8,453 nt of DNA from Lentisphaeria bacterium (GTDB lineage: Bacteria > Verrucomicrobiota > Lentisphaeria > JABSQK01 > UBA12247): contig DMTJ01000478.1 in assembly GCA_003477185.1 (NCBI GenBank), positions 1 through 8,453 on the forward strand, read 5' to 3'. Shown here one piece after another: positions 1 through 7,013 of the stretch. The first letter of the stretch is position 1; the number at the start of each line of letters is the position of its first letter. The notes under the pieces were generated by a model. It made no database searches and was not told the origin of the DNA. It was given only the letters and a program-made list of their open reading frames with translations. A program made the position numbers and the translations under genes.

Positions 1-23
1 GATCAGTCTGATCAAGACCGATC
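1..23 (-). terminator. Possible hairpin downstream of the multihaem gene
   Basis: Read on the minus strand, GATCGGTC and GACTGATC can pair as an eight-base stem with one G-U, around a seven-base loop. It lies about 110 bases past the stop codon. Any T run would fall outside the window, so it cannot be called an intrinsic terminator with confidence. Confidence 0.25.
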
Positions 24-139
24 AGTCCGAAAGCGAGCGCGCCCCTATCAAGAGCCTTGCCGGATCGTACAGCCCTGGAAGTCGTGGCTGGCGGCGGGCG
101 TAGTCAAGTAGTAGGAACGACTCAGCGGACTGATCAGTC
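1..139. repeat. Cluster of GATCAGTC repeats around the 3' end of the multihaem gene
   Basis: GATCAGTC occurs at 1-8, 20-27 and 132-139. The copy at 132-139 lies in the perfect 12-base palindrome GACTGATCAGTC (128-139), which overlaps the gene's TGA stop (134-136). GATCAGTCCG at 20-29 is the exact inverse of CGGACTGATC at 126-135. Five GATC sites fall within 135 bases. The non-coding stretch 1-133 shows no gene. Confidence 0.5.
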
Positions 140-3100
140 TTTACTGATGCTTTTGAGATACTCGAGCATGGCATCGAATTGCTTGCGGGCATCGTGGTCA
201 AAGTCCGGCAGTGGAGATTTGTTGTTCTGGGTGTAGCGAGGCATCTTCGTAGTGGGGGTGATGCTGTGTGGGTTTTCCATCCACTGGTGGTAGTAGCCCG
301 GACGAAGCCGCACGGCCACTTGGTCAAAGTTGATGCCCTTTACCTCGAAGGCTGCAAGCGGTGCTGTGTCTCCATCCCCATGGCAGATCGTGCAGGCAAA
401 GCCGCCGGTAGCGCCGGTGAGCTTTTTGCCAATGGAAACCTGTTCTGCATCGAGCTCGGTCGTCTCCACGGAGCTGGGCGGCATGCCATGTTGGACGCCC
501 AACCCCTGCGCGAGAAGTTTGGCCCGGCCGTGGAATGTTGGCATGCGCATGGCCAGCCAAGGCCGTGGGCGAGGCTCTGTGCTGCCCTCCAGCATGCCTT
601 GCAGGTAGTCGCTGTGTAGCATTTCGCCCGTGTAGGTGAGTGCAGGACGAGATTGATCGACCGCATGCGCAGGGTCTGCTGGAACGCCATCGCTGAGTGA
701 TTGGCTTTGGCTGTGCAGGGAGGCAAGGCGTGAGGGCACATCATCATGCTCATGGCAGGCAGCGCAGTTCAGGGCCTGCACCTGACGCTGGGCGAAGTCG
801 TGGCTGGACGTACTGGAGAGGGCCTGGGGGGCGTTTGCGGCGAAGGTGCGGCGGAAGGCCTCGAGGTCCGCGCGCTCCACTTGTGTCAGGTTAAGTTGTG
901 GGGTTACGCCCGCTTCTCGGGCCGCAACGCAGCCACGCTCGTCCCAGTTACGGCGAAGGATGCCCGTAAAGTTTCGCGGCTTTCTACTGGCAGCCGGGAG
1001 GCCGCTGTGGCAAGCGGCACAGTTTTTGGCAGCGATGAGCTGTTTACCACGAGTGGCATCTCCGGCCACTGGAACATCGTCGTGCAAGCGGAGCGCCTTA
1101 CCTTTGGCAGCAGTTCGCAGAAACACGGCAAGCTGGCGGGCTTCGTCATCAGTAAGCCGAAAGTCGGGCATTTTGATTGAGGGATGGTGCCGGTCTGGCT
1201 TTTTTAGAAACGCGCTGAGCGAGGCCAGATTGTACTTGCTGTGAACATTGTTGAGCGGTGTGCGCTCGGTCGTCGCATCATAAGGCTGGTCTGGCAGGCT
1301 ATGGCAGGCAATGCAGCCAAGGGCGTGAAAGCGGGCACCGCCATGCTTGGCGTCGTCAGCCTGCTCTGTTACGGAAGGGGCTGGCGGGCCTTTGAGCGTG
1401 ACCAAGTAGGCCGCGATATCGGCGGCATCCGTGCGGCCTTGTTGGGTCTTGCCGTCTATGGTGGCTGGCATGGTGGTGCCAGGCTTGAGACTGTGGGGCG
1501 AGGCGAGCCAGCGGCCGAGCCATTGTTGACTGACGCGCGAGCCGATGCCGCTCAGGTCGGGTCCTTTGTCAGCCAACTCAGGCAAGCCAAGATCTGGACC
1601 GGGGCTATGACAGCTCAGGCAGCTTTGCTGGACCAGCAGATCGCGCCCACGCCGAACGGTCAGCGCTTCTGACAAAGCCGGGTTCGGTTCGTGCTTGAAA
1701 TAGCCTGCTGGGATACTTTGGCGAAAGAATGTCTCAGTCTGCCAGAGGACTCGAACATGGCCTGAGCCGTCGCTCGCCCCGGTGTAGGAGAGTTGGAAGG
1801 AGTGGGCGCCCGGGTCGAGGTGCAACGGCGCGGACGTGGTACGCCCCAGCGTACCTGTTTCCTCAAGAATTGTGGCACCGTTGATGATCAGGGCAGCTGC
1901 ACCGGTACCTTCTAGCGTGAAACGTGGGGACATCCGTTCCTCAAGGACGAGGTAGCCTGACCAAGTGGCGCTAAACGGGCCAGCTGGTAGCATGTCGCTG
2001 ACGGCGTCTGTGGCGGCGGTGTATTGGGCAGGAAGCCGAGCCACGCGGTGGTCTGATTTCTCGGCGACGGTGAGGGTTTGGTGCAGCCCGGGTTTGAGGG
2101 CCTCGCGCGTGGCCTCGGTGGTTTCAGCGACCTGGGCAATTGCATCGTCGAGGTGCTTTCCGAGCCGATGCACGGTATGGATGATTTCGCCGTGGGCCTT
2201 GGTGGCATCCGCAAACGTCAAGGTGTAGCGAATGCTCATCTGTTCGGCTGGCTTCATGCTTGGGATGACCAGAAAGAGGGTCTTTCCATCCGGCAAAAGT
2301 ACACTCCTGGCGACCCGCACCTGGTCGTGCTTGCGGTGACCTTTACTGGGCCGGACCAGTGCTTGCTTTTCCGCTTCAAGGTCTCGATTGTCGATGGAAA
2401 ACTCGCCGGAGCCATATTGCCCGCAGCGGATGTACTTCCAACGCTCAACCTTAAAATTAAACGGATCGGCAACCGTGGCCGGATCAAGCTGCTTTTCGAA
2501 GCCAATGTAGATGCCTTTCTCGGTGGCCTCAAGCCGATTGGGGATGGTCACCGGCTGTCCGGTATAGCGAATGCGCTGCAGGCCCTGAGTTTTGGCGGCG
2601 TTGGTCTGCCAGCCGCGAAATCCGAGTACGTAGAGGGAGCCATCCTGATGGAAGCGAGCGCGCATGGCCGAGGAGTTGAGCGTTACCGGAATGCGCACGA
2701 CGCCTCCCTGCATGAGGCCGTCGACTTCCTGCCGCAGGACGCGATACAGGGAGCTCTTGCCGTAGGAGAGGTGGATGAGTTCACCCGCCTTCAGCCCCCA
2801 GTCAACAGTGGGAGGCACCCACACCTGGCCGCCGCCGGAGTTGTCGGTACGCATGGGAAAGTAACACAGCGGCAGGTGCATCGCCTGGCCCTTGAGCTGA
2901 TGAGCAGCATCCTCGACGCCGAGGAAGGTGTCTGGCTGGGTAAAGTAATTGAGCTTGCAGCACGGCTGCCAAGTGCCTTCATTCTCCCCTGTGGTGATTT
3001 CGCCATTGGGGCCGACCCCGATCCCGCCAGGCGCGCGCAGCCCCGTCGCGATCACGTCGAGTTTCTTGCCATCTTTGGCAATGCGCAGCAGGGTGCCGTT

Positions 3101-5812
3101 GTGTGGCAAAATACGCTCAAAACCACGCCCGCCAGCACGTACGGGTGCGCCCTTGGCAAGATAGAAATTTCCGTCTTGATCGGTCTGCAGGCCAAAGGTA
3201 AACTCGTGGAAGTTTGCGGTGATATAGACGTCGTTATTGAAGCACTCATACCGGTCGGCCTCGCCGTCCTGATTCTGGTCATGAAGGCGGGTGATCTGGT
3301 CACGGCAGTTGACGTAGACGATGTCGTCGACAATCCTTAGTCCCAACGGCTCGTACAAGCCGGTGGCGAAGCGCTGCCAATGCACGGTCCCGTCACCGCT
3401 CTTGAGGCCTTTAACGATCCAAACATCCCCATTCCAGGTGCAGATCGCAGCAGAGTCGCCATCGGTAAAAAGGTCCAAACCGCCGGGCTTGATCATCGAG
3501 AACCAGGGATTGTTGACCGGCAGGCCGATGGTGTCCACAGCCCACGTGTCCTGATCAGTACCACGCTCAATTGTTGCCTCCACAGTCTCGGGGAAGAGCG
3601 CAGGACCTGTGCCGTGGGTGAGTGAGGCGAGCTCGCGTGGCGCTGGCGTAGCGGCTTTGAGCGCAGCAATGGCGGAACCGAGATCTGCTGGTTGCTGTTG
3701 GCTAGCAGCATAGCCAATCGTAAGGCGGGTGGGCTTCTTGGAGGCAGGGATCCGCAGCAGCAGCGCCCCATCTTCGCCAGCGCTGAAGCGCAGCCCTTCA
3801 CTCTTCAGATGCGCCATATAGGACAGCCCGCCATCACGACTTCCCCCGACCGGCTTGAGCGCTGGGGCATCCTTTCCGTAAAGGTCGATCTCCGAGAAAA
3901 AGGTCTGCATGTTTGACTTCTTTCTGCCGGGTACGCAGATGAACAGCAGCTTTCTGTAGGCGCCGAACGCCTCACCGGCGGGGGCGAGGATCGCGGCCCC
4001 GTGCTTGCCGCCGTCATCGAAGTGGCTCGTGCTGTAACCAGCAATGTGGGTCCAGCCCCCGTTGGGCAGCTCCTTCATGGCGAGTGTCGCGTCAGCCGTA
4101 AGAGCCACAGCCCCATAGATCTCGACGCTCTGAGGAGCGCGGTTACTTTTGTGATGGGAGTACAGATGAATGCGCCGCAGTTCTTGGATGCCATCGAGAT
4201 TCAGCTCTAGCCTGCCCGGCTTGGCCTGGTCGGCGAAGAAAAAGCTGCGGGGGACATCATCCTTATTGCGCGCAGCTAACCCATCATTCAGGCGCACAGC
4301 AACTCCGCCCTCGGCACCACCCCGCACATGCGTGGGGAGATAGCCGGGGACCACCCGAAAGGTGGTCTTCTTATTGACGTTGCGGTCGCCCGCATCGCGG
4401 TCCGACGGGGCTCCCATAGTAAGTTCGTCCCAGTCCCCCGTGGTGTGGTCGGTCACCACGCTCACCTCGCCCGCAACCTCCTGCGGCAGCACAGCGGCCA
4501 TCTCATGCTCCGGCTGGCTGATCGTTGCCAGCGTGCCTGCGCCATCCAGAGTAACCTCCGATTGGGTATCGTCCGCCACCAACAACAAGCGGTCGTACTC
4601 ACAAGCTGCCAGGTCCAGCTGGCGAAAGACTGCTGGTGCTCCAGCGGCGACTTTTCCGGTGGGCAGTTCCAGCACACGCGAGCCCAAGACGGAATAGTCG
4701 AGAATGACCCGGCTGCCATGGCGATAATGGCCGTTGAAGCGAGCGTGATCCTCGGCCAGATTCCCATACTCCTTGATGGGCCGCGGATCCGCAAATGAGC
4801 CATTCTTATCGGCCCAGCCTGGCTTGCGAGAGGTCTGCATGATGGGCGCTGTGTCGTTCGCCATGCGGATGATGCCGCCGTGGGCACCTGTCCAAGGTGT
4901 ACCTGACCAGTGCAACCCGCCTTGGAAGGCCGAACTCATCCGCAGGGTCTCCGTGTCGAACAGGCCGCGAATAGAATCGCTGGCCGACAATTCAAGGCAG
5001 AGCCCTTTGAGAGCCGCCAAGCGGGGCTCGCCATGATAATGGTCCTCAAACACGCTGGCAAACGCCGGGCCAATATCCATTTTTTGATACCACTTCGCCC
5101 TCGGGTTGCGCTGCGCCTGGTAGTTCGCCCAGTCTGCGCGGGTGATCCCCAGGCTTGCCTGCACCTCGTCTAAGGTCGCATCCTGAGCCCACTCGCGAAC
5201 CGCAATCTGGCGATACTGTACTTGCGACTTGGGATCGTGATTCTGCAGGCCGATGTAGCCCTGCTGATCGCCCCGGCCCGGCTGGGTCGTAAATACGTTC
5301 ACCAATTCATCATTAATGACAATGAGAATCTTGTTTTGCCAGGTGGTGATCTGATAATGATTCCAGTCGCCCGGTTTCTTCAAGGACATATGACTGGGGG
5401 CCTGGATGCTAAAGATCCCGCCAGTTGCGCTTTTGCTCGGCTTATCGCCGTTGACCTGGCACTCGTAGCCCTTACGCACCGCGACCCACGGATCGTTTCC
5501 GGGGTCTGGAAAGCGGATAAAAATCCCCGAGTTCCATTTGTGGTTCGGTAGCTGAAATTCGATATCGAAGGTGGCGTTCGCGTACGCCTTGCCAGCATAC
5601 CACCACAGCCCCATACCTCCCTGGCTGGTCGCAATGCCGTTTTCGATGCTAAAGCTGCCCGGTCCGGCCTGCTGCCACTTCGCCTGCCCAGCAGGAAACA
5701 GTTCTACCGACTCGTTCGCTAGCCCTGAGCCGCTCATGAACAGGCTGAGACAAAGTGCCAGGAAAGCCAAGCGCGTGACGTGGGCAGAGAATTGAAAAGT
5801 ACTTGGTTGCAT
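134..5812 (-). CDS. Secreted five-haem c-type cytochrome fused to DUF1080, DUF6797-like and glucose-dehydrogenase-like propeller domains (1892 aa)
   Basis: The ATG at 5812 is chosen because a signal peptide follows at once (Arg, hydrophobic core LAFLALCLSLF, likely cut after SGLA near residue 32). Reading further upstream would overlap the ThuA-like gene. Domains by approximate residue: DUF1080 (3-keto-disaccharide hydrolase-like, jelly-roll) 38-208, with NSGIFIR and GYIGLQNHDP; DUF6797-like 245-385; galactose-binding/discoidin-like 530-645; PVC-type glucose/sorbosone-dehydrogenase-like propeller 745-1080, with Ca-type loop DQNQDGEAD at 845-853 and C951-C952; Ig-like strands 1085-1195; PA14-like 1265-1375. 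Covalent haem motifs follow: CLSCH 1398, CIACH 1500, CAACH 1598, CAACH 1683, CTICH 1807. Likely Met ligands follow haems 1, 2, 4 and 5 (TTMP, IKMP, MRMP, TKMP); none follows haem 3. Expected to be periplasmic or surface-located and to pass electrons from substrate oxidation to an acceptor. Domain families are recognised from sequence patterns. Substrate, cofactor and catalytic activity are inferred. The frame is intact throughout. Confidence 0.93.
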   Translation of the reverse strand: MQPSTFQFSAHVTRLAFLALCLSLFMSGSGLANESVELFPAGQAKWQQAGPGSFSIENGIATSQGGMGLWWYAGKAYANATFDIEFQLPNHKWNSGIFIRFPDPGNDPWVAVRKGYECQVNGDKPSKSATGGIFSIQAPSHMSLKKPGDWNHYQITTWQNKILIVINDELVNVFTTQPGRGDQQGYIGLQNHDPKSQVQYRQIAVREWAQDATLDEVQASLGITRADWANYQAQRNPRAKWYQKMDIGPAFASVFEDHYHGEPRLAALKGLCLELSASDSIRGLFDTETLRMSSAFQGGLHWSGTPWTGAHGGIIRMANDTAPIMQTSRKPGWADKNGSFADPRPIKEYGNLAEDHARFNGHYRHGSRVILDYSVLGSRVLELPTGKVAAGAPAVFRQLDLAACEYDRLLLVADDTQSEVTLDGAGTLATISQPEHEMAAVLPQEVAGEVSVVTDHTTGDWDELTMGAPSDRDAGDRNVNKKTTFRVVPGYLPTHVRGGAEGGVAVRLNDGLAARNKDDVPRSFFFADQAKPGRLELNLDGIQELRRIHLYSHHKSNRAPQSVEIYGAVALTADATLAMKELPNGGWTHIAGYSTSHFDDGGKHGAAILAPAGEAFGAYRKLLFICVPGRKKSNMQTFFSEIDLYGKDAPALKPVGGSRDGGLSYMAHLKSEGLRFSAGEDGALLLRIPASKKPTRLTIGYAASQQQPADLGSAIAALKAATPAPRELASLTHGTGPALFPETVEATIERGTDQDTWAVDTIGLPVNNPWFSMIKPGGLDLFTDGDSAAICTWNGDVWIVKGLKSGDGTVHWQRFATGLYEPLGLRIVDDIVYVNCRDQITRLHDQNQDGEADRYECFNNDVYITANFHEFTFGLQTDQDGNFYLAKGAPVRAGGRGFERILPHNGTLLRIAKDGKKLDVIATGLRAPGGIGVGPNGEITTGENEGTWQPCCKLNYFTQPDTFLGVEDAAHQLKGQAMHLPLCYFPMRTDNSGGGQVWVPPTVDWGLKAGELIHLSYGKSSLYRVLRQEVDGLMQGGVVRIPVTLNSSAMRARFHQDGSLYVLGFRGWQTNAAKTQGLQRIRYTGQPVTIPNRLEATEKGIYIGFEKQLDPATVADPFNFKVERWKYIRCGQYGSGEFSIDNRDLEAEKQALVRPSKGHRKHDQVRVARSVLLPDGKTLFLVIPSMKPAEQMSIRYTLTFADATKAHGEIIHTVHRLGKHLDDAIAQVAETTEATREALKPGLHQTLTVAEKSDHRVARLPAQYTAATDAVSDMLPAGPFSATWSGYLVLEERMSPRFTLEGTGAAALIINGATILEETGTLGRTTSAPLHLDPGAHSFQLSYTGASDGSGHVRVLWQTETFFRQSIPAGYFKHEPNPALSEALTVRRGRDLLVQQSCLSCHSPGPDLGLPELADKGPDLSGIGSRVSQQWLGRWLASPHSLKPGTTMPATIDGKTQQGRTDAADIAAYLVTLKGPPAPSVTEQADDAKHGGARFHALGCIACHSLPDQPYDATTERTPLNNVHSKYNLASLSAFLKKPDRHHPSIKMPDFRLTDDEARQLAVFLRTAAKGKALRLHDDVPVAGDATRGKQLIAAKNCAACHSGLPAASRKPRNFTGILRRNWDERGCVAAREAGVTPQLNLTQVERADLEAFRRTFAANAPQALSSTSSHDFAQRQVQALNCAACHEHDDVPSRLASLHSQSQSLSDGVPADPAHAVDQSRPALTYTGEMLHSDYLQGMLEGSTEPRPRPWLAMRMPTFHGRAKLLAQGLGVQHGMPPSSVETTELDAEQVSIGKKLTGATGGFACTICHGDGDTAPLAAFEVKGINFDQVAVRLRPGYYHQWMENPHSITPTTKMPRYTQNNKSPLPDFDHDARKQFDAMLEYLKSISKD
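380..1621 (-). other. Five CXXCH covalent haem-attachment motifs
   Basis: The motif codons lie at 1607-1621 (CLSCH), 1301-1315 (CIACH), 1007-1021 (CAACH), 752-766 (CAACH) and 380-394 (CTICH). They are spaced about 85-125 residues apart, so each can sit in its own small cytochrome-c-like domain. Haems 1, 2 and 5 are followed within about 70 residues by a K/T-M-P turn typical of the distal Met loop. Haem 4 has a longer insert before RMP. Haem 3 is followed by no Met before the next haem motif. Confidence 0.9.
5717..5812 (-). other. Signal peptide of the multihaem fusion protein
   Basis: Codons 1-32. The N-terminal region contains one His and one Arg (HVTR), then an uncharged hydrophobic stretch of about 12 residues, then a small-residue region ending SGLA before NES. 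This fits Sec export and signal peptidase I cleavage. The single Cys in the core is preceded by Leu, so it is not a lipobox. Export is required for CXXCH haem attachment, which supports this start. Confidence 0.75.
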
Positions 5813-5822
5813 TCTATGATTT

Positions 5823-5826
5823 TTCC
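5823..5826 (-). promoter_or_regulatory. Weak ribosome binding site of the multihaem gene
   Basis: On the minus strand GGAA (within TTGGAAAAATC) lies 10 bases before the ATG at 5812. It is a weak Shine-Dalgarno match, but it is the only purine-rich stretch in position and agrees with the start set by the signal peptide. Confidence 0.35.
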
Positions 5827-5960
5827 AATTCCGGTGCGTGCAGCAGTGTGTGGAAGCACAAAGCACAGTAGTCCACGAGGCAGCTGCCACAACAGGGATG
5901 GGGCCATCATTTCGCGCCGGTATCGGCATCACTTTGGACAAATGCGAAAGATTATCTATC

Positions 5961-5989
5961 TTGCTTCCAAGCGCAATATGTAGTAAACT
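5961..5989 (+). promoter_or_regulatory. Candidate sigma-70-type promoter for the ThuA-like gene
   Basis: TTGCTT (5961-5966) and TAAACT (5984-5989) are separated by 17 bases. Transcription would start near 5996, giving a short leader of about 28 bases before the ATG at 6024. The match is modest (3/6 and 4/6). An alternative pair with the same spacing is TTGGAC (5934-5939) and TATCTT (5957-5962). Confidence 0.25.
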
Positions 5990-6023
5990 TCGAAGCCCCC
6001 CTGAACGACAAGATCCTATTCTC

Positions 6024-6983
6024 ATGAAGGTCACTCTTCCTCTCACACTGCCAGCCCTGCTGCTGGCCTTAGCACTTCCAGTCTTCGCTGGGCAACCAGC
6101 CTTCGAGCCAAGCTCCGCGTGGGAACAGAGGCTTCGCAAGCGTGCGCCCCAAAAAGCCCCGGCGACGCCTGCCAAAGCGCGCAAGGTGCTGGCTTTCTCG
6201 CTGGCAACTGGGTATAAGCACTGGTGTATCCCCCACACAGAAGCGGTAGTGCGGGTCATCGGCGAAACGTCAGGCGCATTCGAGACAGTGGCCACCACGG
6301 ACATCGAGCAGTTTCGCCCAGAAGCTCTGGCCCAGTACGACGCGGTGATCATGAACAACACCTGTCCCCATGGAAAAGACCGCGATACATTCCGTGATGT
6401 ACTGATCAACAAAGTCGATGAATTCGGGGCTGCGTACAAGGAACTGCCGCTGCCTGAGCGAGAAGCACTGGCGACGTTGCTCTATCGCAGCCTGGTCGAC
6501 TATGTCTCTGGGGGTGGCGGGCTCGTGCTGTTGCATGGCGGCATTACCAGCTTCAACCACTCGGATGAATTCAGCGGCATCGTTGGTGGCAGCTTTCATT
6601 TTCACCCACCTCAGCAGGACGTCGTGTTGCAGCCAGTGAACCCAGAGCATCCGCTGCTGAAGCCCTTCGACGGCAAGCCGTTTACCCATCACGACGAGCC
6701 ATACCTGTTCAACCGAGCCTATCCGAAGCTGAATTTCCACCCTCTGCTTGAGATGGACCTAGGCAAGCTAAAGCCCAACAAGCGAGTGGCCAAGCTGCCA
6801 GATTTGCCGCGCTATGTGGCCTGGATCAAGCGACACGAAAAGGGCCGGGTCTTCTTCTGTTCGCCCTCGCATAATGCCCAAAGCTTTGACCAGCCTGCTT
6901 TACTCGCGTTTATTCTTGGTGGCATCCAATACGCGGTTGGTGATCTCGCCTGTGCGGATGAGCCGCTGAGCGAGCAGAAGTAG
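6024..6983 (+). CDS. Secreted ThuA-like domain protein (319 aa)
   Basis: This matches the ThuA-like family (trehalose-utilisation type, glutamine-amidotransferase-like fold), common in PVC bacteria and often found with DUF1080 and sugar oxidoreductases. The ATG at 6024 is preferred over the longer frame from 5838 because it begins a clear signal peptide: MK, hydrophobic core to about residue 20, likely cut after VFA at 22. Family landmarks: RKVLAFSLATGYKH near 53-66; YDAVIMNN 105-112; GGGGLVLLHGG 163-173 with His171; GGSFHFHP 188-195; THHDEPYLF 221-229; GRVFFCSPSHN 274-284. The domain spans about 53-305, close to a full ThuA-like domain. No strong Shine-Dalgarno precedes the start. It is transcribed away from the multihaem gene across a shared 211-base region, so a joint role in keto-sugar handling is plausible. 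The exact reaction is not known, and some family members may bind rather than convert sugar. Confidence 0.92.
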   Translation: MKVTLPLTLPALLLALALPVFAGQPAFEPSSAWEQRLRKRAPQKAPATPAKARKVLAFSLATGYKHWCIPHTEAVVRVIGETSGAFETVATTDIEQFRPEALAQYDAVIMNNTCPHGKDRDTFRDVLINKVDEFGAAYKELPLPEREALATLLYRSLVDYVSGGGGLVLLHGGITSFNHSDEFSGIVGGSFHFHPPQQDVVLQPVNPEHPLLKPFDGKPFTHHDEPYLFNRAYPKLNFHPLLEMDLGKLKPNKRVAKLPDLPRYVAWIKRHEKGRVFFCSPSHNAQSFDQPALLAFILGGIQYAVGDLACADEPLSEQK

Positions 6984-7013
6984 CGGCCACCCCCCCCCGG
7001 ATCACCGCCCAGA
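6984..7013. other. Convergent intergenic gap with a C9 tract
   Basis: Thirty bases separate the stop of the ThuA-like gene from the stop of the oppositely oriented membrane-protein gene. The gap contains an uninterrupted run of nine C at 6990-6998. No GC hairpin followed by a T run is seen on either strand, so transcripts probably end inside or beyond the facing gene, or by a factor-dependent route. Confidence 0.6.

Larger units (their letters stand above)
5813..6023. promoter_or_regulatory. Divergent intergenic region holding the promoters of the cytochrome fusion and the ThuA-like gene
   Basis: These 211 bases separate two genes that start back to back, so both promoters must lie here or inside the neighbouring gene starts. 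The part from 5931 to 5990 is the most AT-rich and contains -10-like hexamers on both strands: TATCTT and TAAACT on plus, GATAAT (5956-5951) on minus. Small dyads are present at 5897-5908, 5916-5927, 5960-5971 and 5988-5995. The arrangement suggests co-regulation, but no known operator was recognised. Confidence 0.6.

Noticed and set aside
1..4. Window beginning exactly with GATC as a possible cloning junction
   Set aside because: GATC recurs several times in the next 135 bases as part of a repeat, so a start at GATC is weak evidence and cannot be tested from one window.
2078..3340. Open frame of 420 codons on the plus strand inside the multihaem gene
   Set aside because: It is antisense to the propeller and Ig-like region, shows no recognisable domain and is explained by few stops opposite a GC-rich coding frame.
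5838..6023. Extension of the ThuA-like frame by 62 codons
   Set aside because: It lies in the divergent promoter region, has irregular composition and would place the signal peptide internally. The ATG at 6024 starts the signal peptide.
5813..6439. Extension of the multihaem reading frame by 209 codons upstream of its signal peptide
   Set aside because: It runs antisense through the start of the ThuA-like gene and has no protein-like composition. It would also bury the signal peptide in the middle of the chain.
6270..6740. Open frame of 156 codons on the minus strand inside the ThuA-like gene
   Set aside because: It is antisense to strongly family-like ThuA coding sequence and has no ribosome binding site or family likeness.
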